Assembly (NCBI GenBank): GCA_009767595.1
Contig: VSDK01025611.1
Location: 324,374-388,373 of the forward strand
Source: Symbiodinium kawagutii
Lineage: Eukaryota > Sar > Dinophyceae > Suessiales > Symbiodiniaceae
Length of the DNA: 64,000 nucleotides
Direction: 5' to 3'
Part shown: positions 1-12,500 of the stretch, in pieces
Layout of the letters: each line of letters starts with the position of its first letter
Position numbering within the stretch: position 1 is the stretch's first letter
Made by a program: the position numbers and the translations under genes
Notes under the pieces: model-generated
Told to the model about the DNA's origin: nothing
What the model saw: only the letters and a program-made list of their open reading frames with translations
The model's database searches: none

Positions 1-1795
1 GAAGCCTATAGGCCCTAATCAAGGTGTGGTAAGTTTCCCTGATCTGATGATCAACATATGATCAACTAGCATATCACTGGGTTTCTGGGAAAATCGACGT
101 TGGAAAAGACTTGTCTTTACAAGGAATTATCAGAACTTTCGGATGTCAACCGTTCCTGGGGACGTACGGATCCTTCTCAACGACTTCGCTTGGTTCTCGA
201 GTCCTCAATCACTGTTGCTATAGCTATTCATCCCTACTATAGGTACCTACAGCATCCGCTTGACCATCAACCATCATTTCTCTTCATTGCTGTCATATCA
301 CCCTGTCCGCGCCAGACTGGGAAGGGAGCTTGGAATAGTCAAAGTCAACCATTATCAAGCTCTAGTGTTCTTTGTTTCCCTATTGGCTACTGCTGGTTTT
401 TCATTCCTCGTACCAATCGTCATTGTAAACGCCATCTCCCTGATAATCAGCCACCGTTGCAAACTGACCTGGTTATATGGAAAATCCATCATCTCCATGG
501 TTGGTTACGGTTGGTTTATGCTTGCTGTACCTAAAAAAAACCGCATTTTGGTCGGCATTACCTGTGAAAAATGTCAATTCCTCAGCTTCCGCGTGGTACC
601 CCAGGCGAATCCGTGAGTCATCCTCCATGGGCCACTGCCTGGGGACCCGGGATTCGCACCTCCCAGTTGCCCGAAAAGTTCCAGAAGCGTTGGCATCTGC
701 ATGTGCGTCCAACAGTGGCCATGGCTCATGCCCAGCACCTTGGAATAGCTGATCCAACCAATCCAAGCGACCCAAACTAAACTAAACCAACTGGTGACTC
801 ATTTCACTTTGAAATGCTCACTTCACTTTATTGACAGTGTCTTTTAATCCAAGTTCGAAGCAAAATATCTTCCGGAACTGGCTGCTGAATGGTATAAAAA
901 CCTCGTTTCCTGTCAAGTTTGCCAGCTTTTCCCCAGGCGGCTCAGACTTACCATGCAGGACCAGTTCCTTTCCTTCTCTGCTACTGCGGATCAAATATCA
1001 CACTTGTGCTGCTTGATAAAATCTACCCGCAGTGCTACGGGAACTTGACGGAGAGTTCTGCTGACCATGTTGGATACTGAGAAATTTCGACGAAACCAAA
1101 AACAACCGGAATACCAAACGCTGCGTCAATTTCATGATGTAATCTCCTGGGTCTAGGAATCCCAGCAGTAGCAAGCGTCAAAAAATACTGAATTTATCTA
1201 AGCAAAGAAGTGAAAGCTGGGGGACGCATGTAGTCCGAGGTAATCTGTGGTAAACCAATGCAATGCAATGTGACATTGCCTGATAGCAAGCTATAACTTC
1301 CAAGTATGGCCTGCTGCTATGCAATGGCATGTGTACATTGATTTCTGAGCATGCAGTGATGCATTTGTACTCATAGATACACGCGTCCCTACGCCAGATT
1401 CTCTTGGGGCATATTGCCGTGGGTCGTCTTGATGACCTTGTTATTATTCTGAAGGCGAACTCCACTGCATGAACTCGTCGCCCGTTCAATCCAAAAATCG
1501 CAAAAAATGTCATTTCAATTTTTCGCAACCCCATAGCTTCATCAGCGTTTATGACTAACTTACGTGGTTTCTGACAATCGGGGCACCCCCAAATCATCCA
1601 CATCATTATCAACCATTTGTGGTAATGAGCTCATTATCATGGTTTGGGCTCGTTACTACAAATAATAATAACAACAATAATTATAATAATAATAAGAATC
1701 ATAATAATAATTATATTTTATAATAATACTAGTTGATAATATCCTGGTTGGATCAACCACAAGTTTGGCCTCAGTTCTCTTCATGTCATCCTTGC
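1..1795. other. Region with no identified gene; one candidate exon
   Basis: No recognised gene. On the minus strand, 738-660 is open (26 codons plus one base) and is bounded by an AG|G acceptor and a GTGCGA donor. It begins VLGMSHGHCW and I do not recognise it. Its phase (0 to 1) does not join the last visible EEP exon, which ends in phase 1, so it is not that gene's immediate next exon. An AT-rich run of taa/ata triplets fills about 1661-1728. Open frames on the plus strand at 100-616 lack family similarity or splice context and look random. Confidence 0.3.
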
Positions 1796-4700
1796 CCCGC
1801 CAGGCCCCGCCAAGTGCCCCGCCTGCCGTTTCGTCCGGCGGCGTGTCTAGCAGCTGCAGGTCGCGGTGCAGCGAGCTGCCGGCGGCGTCGTTGAAATCAC
1901 CCACCAGCAGCGCTGCAGTGCGGCGAACCTGAGGTCCGTGGTGGTGAAGGGGTGGTGAGGAGCTGGGAGTTGGTGGTTGGTGGGTGGTAGTTGGTGGTTG
2001 GGAGTCGTTGGGAGTAGTTGGGAGTTGTTGGGAGTTGTTGGGAGTTGGTAGTTGGTAATGGTAAATAGTTGGGGGGTCAATACTGGTGGCTTTGAGTGGT
2101 TAAGAATGGTGGCCCGCTTGCTGGTTTCAACCCAAGAAAAAAAGTCAACCAAATCTATCCCTAGATGTTGGGAAAAACATCTTAAGAACCACCTGCCAGT
2201 AAAAAAGACATCCTCAAACAACTCCATCATTGAGTGACTTCTCAATGATAAAGAGCAACTATTAATCAGTAATTGAGTGCACAAGTGGTTCCATCGCTTC
2301 ATTGAGAATAACTACTGATTAACTAGTATCATGGTTTAATAAGATACCCAGGACTGGCATCCACCACTTCCGCCTTGTGAATTCCAGTGGTTCCATGTGT
2401 GGTTCAGCACCCAGCCTGCGCACCACCAAGCACCTCCTTCTGCATGCGATGCAAGCGTTGGAAGGCCGAACGCAGCTGGCTTCGCCGGGTTTCCGCTTCC
2501 AAAGGATGCCTGGTGAGCTGGGACTCTGGAGCTTCACAGCGAGAAGTTGTAGAAGTCCCATGGAAGTCGTTGCCAACAAACGGAAGGGTAAAGCTCATAT
2601 AATTAACCATGTGTTGAGCATCAAATCATATAATCATATACCCATCCATTTAAAATTTGAACCATGTGAATGGTACACCTCACATCATTTATCATGTACC
2701 AACCTTCGAAGTTTGAAATCATTGAGGACTAACCACCTAACCAATCACGCTCACTGGCAAGTATCACCAACGAACCAACATCAATCATCTATTCGGGTGA
2801 GTTTCCCCTCCCTATCATCAACAAGTACTCGTTGTAACAGGCAGCAGGGTCCACAAAGAAAGTTCTGTGCAACAGACTATGGCCTTGGATGCCCATGTCT
2901 TGTAACTCGTGACATCCACCATGGTTCTAGAAATGATCAGCTGCTTTATCTGGTGGGTGGCTTTAACATGCTATAATATAACCCCTCTGAAAATTGCAAG
3001 CCAGCCAACCAATCGTCTGTAAACACTCGGGAAAACAAGAAAAAACATCTCCAAAACCACCTGCCAGTCCTAGGCTTACCATGCTACCATCCCCGTAAGC
3101 TCACCGGCGCACGTCCAAGTCATGATCTCCGGCCGCCCATCGCATGCCCCCCACCCCTGCAGATGCAAATTCGCCAGCAGCAGGGCTGCAGAAGTGTTCA
3201 CCAGCTGGAGGGCGTGCAGGTTCGCGCGCGAACGATAATTGGACGCCAGGACCTTCAGGGAGTGGCGGGTCTGAGATGCCCTGATGGTGATGCTTGAGTT
3301 GCAAAAATGATTGGAACTGGTGGTTTGTGATTGGTTTTGATGGTGATGATTGATAGTGACTAGTGGCAATTGTTTGTTGGTTCGATCATGGTTAATGGTT
3401 TGAAATGGTCAATGCTTGATGGTCAATCGCTAAGAATGGCTGATCGCTAATGACCCGTGGAAGATTCACAGGAGACTCACATTGCTGAGCCACGAGCGTG
3501 AAAAAGTGTGAGAATTGGAGATGGGGATAGATTATTTAAATGTGCTGTGTTATATGTAGACGTCGCACCAATTGTGGCGTGCCAAAAATGCCATGATGCA
3601 AGCCATCCTTCTGTATTATATCATCACTATACTTCTCAGGGAGTCTCAATCCTCAGGATGCTTAACCACCAAGTGGAATCCTCCAGATTCTATAGGCCTT
3701 CAAACTCCCAACCAAGCAGTGTGCCAAGCAGTTTCACGGATGTTTCACCCTTATCCAAATCTTGAAAAAACAGATCCTTGAAAAAATCCACCAGTTTGAA
3801 CCAACCAGCTCCATGCAGTGTCACTCTTATCGGGTTGTTTCTCAGACCCCCATGGGCTCCCCACATCATCCATCAGTAATCATTTTTATCACTAAACCAA
3901 CCATTTTGAGGGTCCCAAAATTTTGAGAAATCCCCCACCCCCCAAAAAATCCGAAGATCCTCCTTGACCCCGCCACTTCCCAGCACCCTGGGCCCCCACC
4001 CCCACCTTGAACGTCTCCGGGCGATAGAAGGTCACCGGTTTCTCAATGCCACCGCTGCCCTTGGACCGTGGAGGAACCAGGGCCGTGTAGCCAGCGGCCT
4101 CGAGGTCTGGTACCAAGGACAGCTGTTGGTTGGCAGCTTCCTCCAGGACATCCAGGTGTGAAGTGGTCAGATGCCAAGTGGGATGAAGACTAGTTGGGGG
4201 TTTCAACCCCTAGGAAAAATATTCGTCAACCAACTGACCAACCATTTTTGTTAATTATTACTAGGGAAAATGTAAAGTATAAATCAAACCACCAACCGGA
4301 AGAGGTGAGAAACAACAGGGCAGTGCTGAAGCACAAGCGTATCATCATGGGCTTCGAGAGATTGAGCAATGCTGAGCTCTGGGTGCTTTCAAGAAATGGC
4401 CCACGCGATGTACGAAATCTGCAGATTGGTTGTGGATGGGTATCCGCATGGCATATCCCAAATGAGCCATCGATTGTAGAGCATCCAAGGTTGAAGCATT
4501 CCACACATTTCCTTGGAGGCAATGAGTACTACGTAACCTTTCTTCACAATTTCTAGATCACAGTATGTAGGTGTGTGATTTTCTATAGGTTGTCTACCAT
4601 CGACACCCCTCCACATCCAACCACCAGTGCTGACTTCGACCAACGACTGTCCTGGCAGCACAGCAAGTCCACATCCAAATCAGAGATCCTCTTCAGCAGC

Positions 4701-6320
4701 AGGGGCTTCCGATAGGCCCAGGAACGATGCTCAGGCGAAACGTAGGGATGGTAAGCAATGTCTCGCTCAAAGCGAGGACCTTGATCTAGACAGTGAGATT
4801 GGGAGTTGGATATCTAGATGGGTAACCCTGTGCTTCCAGTTATCATGAAGTAATAGGGAACCAACCCCAGTTACAAAAAGCTGGTAGAAACCAGCTGGTT
4901 ACTTACTATTTCACGGCAACTGGAAGCGTAGGGTACGTTTTATTATCATCTCTTTTTCCATCATCCGTGGTTGGATGAACATGTAGATCAACCATTCTTA
5001 AGCGACTAAGGAACAATAAGTCAATAGGAACAACGTGAACCTTTGATTTGTCAGTCTTTAGTTTTTGTAAAGATCACCATGGGCACAGGATGACAGGCGT
5101 GACAGTTGATGTTGTCTTGGGTCGTGATCATTTTTAATTCCCAGAAATGGTTCATGGGAAAGGTCGGAATCGGAAAACCTGCTTGAGTTCTAACCACCAA
5201 GCTTAAAGGTTTCCAGCGTAGATATTCCCTCACCCAGTGATTGTTGGATAGTTGCAAGAGAAAGCAACATCTCCAAATGCGTTGGATATTCTGCCCGTGA
5301 CGCGCAACCTACACAAACGTCACTTAGTTGAGTAACCTTGTGGACCCTCCATGGGGTCCTCCATGCTTCCCGTCGTCAAATCGCAAGCTGAAACACTTGA
5401 ATACAAAAATATCTGCGACAAATGAGGGGAGTCCCTGTAGCATTCTCAAGTGACAAACTTGCGTAACTTCGTCTTCCTTCCCTTCCCGCCCTCCCCTAAA
5501 AAACAAGAGAAAACATCCTTCCAATATATCTGTGCGGTGTGGTAAGTGCCAAGGAACTCAAGATATTCCAGGACCCCACTGAGAACTCACCTTGGGCTGG
5601 TGGGACGCCAACATTTCGAAGAGGTACTTGGGGTTGTTGGCTTGACCAACATCCCACAAAATGCACCGGGAAAACTTTGGATTGCCCTGGATGATACCAA
5701 ACTCATGTCTTGCCGTGCTTGGTGTGAGAACAGCCATTGACCGAAGAATTTCTGGAGATTGTGTCGGTGCACTGCAGATAGCTTCAGACGTTTTTTGGAA
5801 CGAGTATGAATGAGCGTTTCTCAAAATAGAGGGGGCCCAAATCATCCCATATTCACCATTTCTATTATAGAAGTAAAACTTCAATTTCTGAGGTTCCTAA
5901 CGACTTGAAACATCCCCATCTGAACGAATGGTTTTCCTACACGCTAATGCGCCCGCAGCCGTACCATTCTCAACTTCAGAGGTGCATAGTGGAGTCCGAC
6001 GATCACCACGAACACTTCCAGTCACCAAGTGAACCCTTGAAATTCAAACATTGAAAAAACACCACATCACCACTAACATGTTCAATCTACCCAGCGAAAA
6101 ACCTTGCAAACAAAAAACTACTGGATAGATCTGGATCAGTCTGTTGATTTCTGGTGATTTCATGCGATTTCTCGCCCCCAAATCCTTCCCCAACTGCCCA
6201 GGCACTACCTCCGGTGCTGGGCCATGGCCCCGTAGATGACACCCAGAGACAGCTGTGACTGGCAAAGGCTAGGGCTGCGCAGGGCAGGCGCCACTTGACA
6301 GGAGCCATGGCGCGGGACAT
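1796..6320 (-). CDS. Endonuclease/exonuclease/phosphatase (EEP) family protein, CCR4/nocturnin/Angel-like, multi-exon, 3' end not seen
   Basis: EEP-fold metal-dependent hydrolase; relatives include mRNA deadenylases and NADP(H) phosphatases, and the substrate here is unknown. Minus-strand exons in order: a possible start at 6320 (ATG) with a hydrophobic leader (residues CAALAFASHSCLW); 5686-5591 (ILWDVGQANNPKYLFEML); 4729-4652 (WAYRKPLLLKRISDLDVDLL, ending CCQ); 4140-4006 (EAANQQL, then LEAAGYTALVPPRSKGSGG and FYRPETFK); 3270 or 3280-3155 (ANLHALQLV, LLLANLHLQ); 2509-2434 (HPLEAETRRSQLRSAFQ); 1928-1796 (LLVGDFNDAAGSSLH). They contain the family signatures in the right order: LQE-like (CCQ|EA), NxHL (NLHL) and GDFN. 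Phases match at 4652/4140 (GA donor), 3155/2509 and 2434/1928. The leader-to-first-exon join is not resolved. The usual C-terminal SDH motif was not found. The gene lies just downstream of, or inside, the dynein gene. Confidence 0.78.
2117..2203. repeat. Family D inverted-repeat element, copy 1 (EEP intron)
   Basis: Begins gctggtttcaacccaag, contains aagtcaaccaa and ends near accacctgccagt, which mirrors the start. It shares order and spacing with copies at 3003, 4188, 36792, 40535, 47229 and 60809. Short, non-coding and MITE-like. Confidence 0.6.
3003..3070. repeat. Family D inverted-repeat element, copy 2 (EEP intron)
   Basis: Its right half matches copy 1: gggaaaac, then aaaacatct and aaaaccacctgccagtcc. 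The left end is degenerate (gccaaccaatcgtctg). Confidence 0.5.
3895..3945. repeat. Degenerate family A terminus
   Basis: Contains ttgagggtcccaaaattttgagaaat, resembling the end of the family A inverted-repeat elements. Just 60 bases downstream on the minus strand from the end of EEP exon 4140-4006. Confidence 0.35.
4188..4302. repeat. Family D inverted-repeat element, copy 3 (EEP intron)
   Basis: The most complete copy. Left end ctagttgggggtttcaaccc pairs with right end aaatcaaaccaccaaccgg. Inside are aaatattcgtcaaccaac and ttgttaattattactaggga, also present in other copies. No open frame. Lies in the intron between EEP exons at 4652 and 4140. Confidence 0.65.
4824..4935. repeat. Family C inverted-repeat element, copy 1
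   Basis: About 112 bp. Left end aaccctgtgcttccagtta and right end tttcacggcaactggaag, followed by cgtaggg, are imperfect reverse complements. Copies at 13271 and 61993 have the same ends. No coding capacity, MITE-like. Confidence 0.7.
5814..5850. repeat. Family A terminus (solo end)
   Basis: Contains gtttctcaaaatagaggg then gggcccaaatcatccc, one end of the family A inverted-repeat element. No partner end nearby, so it is a truncated copy. Confidence 0.6.
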
Positions 6321-7215
6321 GTGTCATGGCAACCTGGGACTTGGCTGCTGTTTCAAGCTGTTTCTTGGGGGGGTTCAGCTGTTTCAAGCTGTTTTTTTTC
6401 GGTTGGGGTTTCGCTAGGTCTGGTGTTTCAACTTGCTTTTTTAGGGGGTTCAGCCGAATTCAGGATGAAAATCTGGTGGTTCAACGTGACTTTTGGCACT
6501 ATGGTGGTTGGATGAGCACAACTATGGCACTAGTTTTGGTAGGTACTGGTATAGCTAAACTAACTCATAAGTAGGGCCCGGGCCCACCTTGCAGCTTGGT
6601 TCACTAGGGTGCCAGTCATGGCAGGAAATAACCTGGTTTTTCCAAGGGGAAGCTTGACCAACTTCAAACCCCTCACTGCTGATTCAGTTGGTTTTTGCCC
6701 ATTCCAAATGGAGCGCGGAATAGCGCAACCCCCTGAGGAAGGAACCAAAACGGCAACGGAAATCATTCGCAGCAGTAGCAGCATGTTCCGGAGGCTTGAT
6801 CTTGGGTACATTTGGACCGTTTGGTTCGCCAACACAGAAATACACCGTGCAATGCTGGGGTTTAACACCATCCCGCAGTCAATGGTGATCCTAGACCGAG
6901 CATGCCAAAACAGGCATATTTAAAAACCAGCAACCAAACAACAACCAATCATCCTGCGGGCATCATAAGTATCGTCAACCACCCACCAAAAAATGAAAAA
7001 TCCACTGCCTTTGACCTTGGCACAACCAATCCATCGATCGCAAAGGTGGGTTGCACTTCATATTCATCAAAAAATCAATGATTCTTACAAGGATCATCCA
7101 AAATAGGGAGCCGAAAACAGGTCAGTTCGGGGTAGTTCAGCTAGCAACCGACATAGTTTGCGCTTGGCCATAAATAGCCATCGTCAAACTCGCTGCTGAA
7201 CGGCCCGGCGGATAC

Positions 7216-9474
7216 CCAAGCGACATAACCCCTTGAAGATCTTTGCCATGTCTTTGAAGCGATGTTGATCCTGAACAGGCGGCTTGGGCGGGTGCCACGG
7301 TGCCACTTTTGTTGTCGTTGTTGCGCCTGCTTCGACATTGCTGGTTGTAGACGCAGCGTGGGATGCAGTAGCTGCTGCCACCCAGCAAACAGCACACACA
7401 AACATTGATAACAATGACAAGCAAAACCGGCTAGTAGAAGGGAGAGGAATGAAAACTTGACAGGTGGCCCTCAGGTGGCTGCTCATAACTTCAAACAAAT
7501 CAAACAAAGAGGTCGGCCGACCCGTTCCGAGGACCAAATACTGATCATTTCCTGGCTAAGTATCATCAAAGCACAGGAATCAAGCTAAACTGACGATCAG
7601 CTTGGGCATAGCTATGATCAATTCTTCTTGTTGTTGACCATCAATAGCAAATAAGTTGGATATACGGTATGCCCATAGAAACCACCATTACCCTATGATC
7701 AAAAATGCGAACATTTCAGCGGCTGCTGGGGATGGGGAATTGCCCACAAACAGGAGGTTCATCGACCAAAACACGGGGGCAAAACATTGGCCATGGCTGA
7801 TATCACAATTCTGTTAGCCAAAGCCTTGTGGCATCAACCAACTTCAGTGACCCTGGTGGGCCAACACCACCCAACCAACCCAACCCCACCCAACCCCACC
7901 AGCCTCACCCCCAGGCTCCGTGCTAGGCTATGCTAGGCTCCCCACCGAGCAGTTGGTCACTACCACGAAGATGCCCAAGGTGCGCCCCATGTCCTGCGCA
8001 GCTCTAAGCACTTCCCAGCCTCAACCGCATCACTGAGCATCAAGGAACCCCTCCCAGGGGAGTCATATGGGGGGTTCTCAGGCTTGTCATTTATAGCCAG
8101 TCAACAGCTATTATGTAGTCATAAGCTATTGATAGCTATATTTATAGCCAATTAAATTGAGGGTACCCATTTATTAGAATATGGAATCATCAATTAAGAG
8201 CCATTCATCGCCGAGGGATTGTAGTGATCAACTTAGTCTCATTTCATCAAAGTTAGTGATTAACTGCTATAGGAATTGGCTATACTAATAGCTGCTAGGA
8301 TTATTCGGATTCATCGACTATCAACTACTCGGCGATGAAGGTACCAAAACACACTGTACAGGAACAAATCAGAGGCAAGTGGGGCAAAGCAAATGACTCC
8401 CAAAGGTCCTTGACTGTCATCACCTACTATGAGGATTGCAGTGATTCACTTCCAGGGGTTAACTAGCCTTAAACCATCGTCCAGTGATCACTTTAGTGGT
8501 CAACTCCATTCCCTAATCACTAGCTGCCCTTAATCATGGTGGTTAACTACTCAGTGGGCATTCCCCACCAGCCATGAAACAATGTCAGCAAACATCATCC
8601 ACAAATACTCCTGAAGCACCATGAACCACCATGCCCACTGAGAACCGCTAAGCTGGGTACCAGTTGGTTACACCACTCCTGGTGGCACCGCTACCCCCGT
8701 ACGGCATCGAAGGGGATACCCCTGGCGCAGCTCATCGCTCACAGCCAGGCCCTGTCCTTGGTGGTCTCCGTTTTACCGGTGCCTGCCGGGCCTGCGGGCC
8801 TCAGACGTGCGAACAGCTTGGCAAGGCTGGATGGTTCACTTGGGGCGTTGAGAACGGTCAGCTGTGAATGATTTGTATGGTTGAGAATTGGGTTTGGGGT
8901 TGTGATTTTTTGGGGGGGGTTGTGAATGGTTTAGGGTTTTAGGTCAGTTGAGAATTTTGAAGTTGATGGAAGTGGATGGTTGAGAAAGGTGAGGTTGACG
9001 GAAGTTATAGGATGAGATTGGCAAAAAAAATGCTTGACGATTGGGAATGGTGAACGAGAGAGGACAACAAACAACAAGCAACAACTGCTGACAGATTTTG
9101 TGGCTTACCATGAAGAAGGAGCCCCACATAGAAATCTTGCAGAACCTATCTTTCCACCCACTGGATTGCAAAAAAATAAACGGTCAACCGAGATTTATCC
9201 ACCAAAAGCGTTTCTGCGCACGCATCTTTGTTTTACATCAACTTACCCGCAATCAAGGGCGCGCCTCCGCGAAAAGGACAAATAGTAATCGAAGTTTTTT
9301 ATGCAATTGGTGATGTTCCCCGATAGTTTGTCTAACGAAATGGCACCATTAATCATAGTCAATCTACCAGCGTTGTATCATTGTCATTGTTTCGAATCCA
9401 TTATCATTGTTTCTACCCACGAAAATGAAGATGAAAATGAAGATGAAATGAAGATGATATTGATGATGAAGAAA

Positions 9475-9526
<52 letters not shown>

Positions 9527-12500
9527 CGACTGGTTATTAATTTCATTCGTACGAATGGCTATTAACACAATTGTGGTTCCTGTACCGTTATCATCACCAA
9601 AAGCCATACACCAGTCATGTTTACCAAACCCCTTATTGTAATAATGAAAACAAGTACTTACCATTATCATGGTGACAACATTATCAGCAAATGGATTCTG
9701 AATGAACTACAAAACAAATCAAAATAAATAACCCGAATCAACTGCAAATAGAGAAACATAATCACCTATACTGATGATTATCACATTTACTAACGGCGGA
9801 TCCATATAAATGAGCCACCCCCAAACTGCTTGCGATTTATCCCAAATATGGTCGATTTTTTGGCTAAGGATCTAATACCAGTCGCTATACTAGTCGTTAA
9901 AATGATGATTCATCACCAGTGATGATCACTAGTAAGGCCAATCAAACTGTTTATTGCTATTACTGATGCACCAGTAGTCATTCACCCTGTAATTGCCAGC
10001 GTGAAAGCCAATCAACCACTATGACCGGTGATTCCACGCTACTTTTTAGCATCTTTCGCGAGCTTTAAAAACACCAGCCAACTATTTTTCTTGGTTATCC
10101 CCATTGGTTTTATCCCCATTGGTTGGTCATCTTCATGGTGACCGAAAACCTGAACCTGAAGTTTTCTTAGTAGACAATAGAGGGTTATCCCCATTGCTGT
10201 TTGCCAAAGATCTTCACGGTCTCCCTCTATCATCTACTAGTTGGTTGCACCATTCTGGGTAGCTCCTGGCGCCGCGAAGCTCAATTGGATGGCGGGATAC
10301 CCCTGGCGAAGCTCAAGTCCCCCATAGTGAACCAGTACTAAACGATATAAACAAGATTTCCCTTTAAATGACCCATTATTAACTATTTACCCATCGAAAA
10401 TCCCATGGCTTCCCAATATAAACCCAATCAACTAACCAGCATCAACCACTATGAACTTATTAACCATCACACAAATCAAACCAAAGAAACTATCGACTAA
10501 CCAGCATCAACCACTATAAACCATCAAAAATCCCATGGTTTTCGTCTATGAAATCCTCCCAGCCAACCAGTGAAAACACCCATCAGCAGCAGTGAAACCA
10601 GCCATCAGCAAAAATCTCCGCCAAGCTTCGCTCCGCCGAAGAACATCCCCAATGCTTGAGACCTGGCAGGTGAAGAGTCATGAAGCACTGAACTGGCAAA
10701 CTCACCAGTGGTTACCAGTATTCAATAGTGGTTGGTGATGGGGTATAACTAAGGAATAATCATGGTCAATGGTGGTTAAGGGTCGTCCATTAGGTGGCTG
10801 GTGATGGGGTATAGCTAAGGAATGTCATGGTTAATGGGGCTTAGAGATGGTGGTTAATGAGGGTTATTACTGGTTAATGGTGGTTAATGGTGGTCAATTA
10901 GGTGGTGAACTAGCTTTAACTGGCGAACTAAGTAGTAAACTTGTGAACTTAACTGGCCAACTAACCAGTGGTTTATTGATTTAATTGTGGTTTATGGTTG
11001 TCAATTATGTGGTGCCTTGTATAATTCAACATTTAACTGGCTTATAATACCAGTGGCTAATGGTGGCTGATGAAGAGTCATTAAGTTTAGGTGATTCGTT
11101 CCCTAGTTACTGGTGGCTAATAGTGGTTAATGATGGTCATCAACTGGTTACCAGTGGTTAATGGTGGTTGGTTATGGAGCATAGCTAAGGAATATCATGC
11201 TCCATGGGGCTCAGAGATGGTTGATGGTGTACAGCAATCTCTTCGAGTTGCACTACGGACTGAACATGTAAAAAGTGATGGTCAATGGCGGTTTATCAAG
11301 GTTACCAGTGGTTGATTGATTCCCAAGTGAGTGGTCCTTGATGGTGCTTACTAGCTGGTTACCTGTGATTAGTTTACTGGCGATCAAATCAACCACTTGC
11401 AGTTAGTGATGGCTGATGGTGCTTGGCTAGGGCTAGTAACTAGTGGCTGGCCAATAAACTTGTGGCTCTATCATGGTTTATTGGTGTTAGTGACGAGTAA
11501 AGTAGCCATTAATGGGAAGATGATGGTTAATCAGGTAGTCAATTGGGGGGTCAATACCGGTGAATGGTGGGGGCAATGCTTCGTAAGCATTATTCAGCAA
11601 TCATTACGATTGACCACAATGGTTTCCATGATGAACCATCCGTAAAAGGCCAGTTTAATAGCACATTCTGATTATGACAACCTATGATATCATCTACAAT
11701 ATCTGTCCAGTACCTCACCCAAGTTCGCCTTGATCAACCATCACTCACACACATACCAACCGTCATTTTCCAGGCGAAAGCCTCTGAAAAGCATCATAGT
11801 CTACAAAAAAAATGAATGCATCCGTCAGAATCGGATCACCATGACCAGGAATCCCCCATGATTCCCCATATTCTTGGAAAAACTATGGGATCCATTTTCT
11901 TCCCAATGGTCATAGTATTCATAACCTGAACCATGATTCCCGCAAGCATAGCCCACAGAAAACCATGGGATGAAACCATGGAAAACTGCAGCAAGGATGA
12001 AACAATGGCACGGGAAGCTCGCAGTCGCAGGTCTGTGGGTGTCCCGGCTGGGTCAAGTAGCATCGGTCCGTTAGGGCCGTGATGACCAGCCTGGGGACCC
12101 GGTGATGGGGATTGATGAGTGGTTTCTGATGATGGCTACTTGAGGATAAAATAATGATGATGAAATTATAATGAACGATGATGAATGATGATGGATGATG
12201 ACAAATGACGCATGATGAATGATGATGAATGATGGTTTAAGAAATGGTTGATTGATGGTTGAAGGACTATTCTCCGTAATAGCCAAAAATGGCTGTAAGT
12301 GAATGATCAAATGATGATGTCTAGTGATATATAATTAATACTGGCTTACGGAATCATATGTGAAGGCCAATGGCGGTTGGTGAATCATTCTTATGATGGC
12401 TGATGATACTTCACTCAGCATAGCTGAGCACCGTTGAATCACGGTTCATGATGATTGACTGTTGCTTCCCTTGTAATTTGCGAGATGAACATGTTTGATG

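Noticed and set aside
100-616. Plus-strand open frames near the left edge
   Set aside because: No family similarity and no splice or start context.
2377-2976. 199-codon plus-strand open frame
   Set aside because: It overlaps antisense the EEP exon 2509-2434, which has family motifs and matching splice phases. The rest of the frame has no family features.
8664-8867. Plus-strand open frame over the dynein P-loop exon
   Set aside because: Shadow of the minus-strand Walker A exon, which is specific for dynein.
9301-9670. Open frames rich in Met, His or Ser on both strands
   Set aside because: They are translations of the (ATG)n tract; no splice context or conserved sequence.
12049-12090. GA donor after TAC TT in the TDRCYL exon
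   Set aside because: A GC donor six bases further on gives TDRCYLTQ|SQALGM, which has the length expected in dyneins; the GA alternative would lose two residues.
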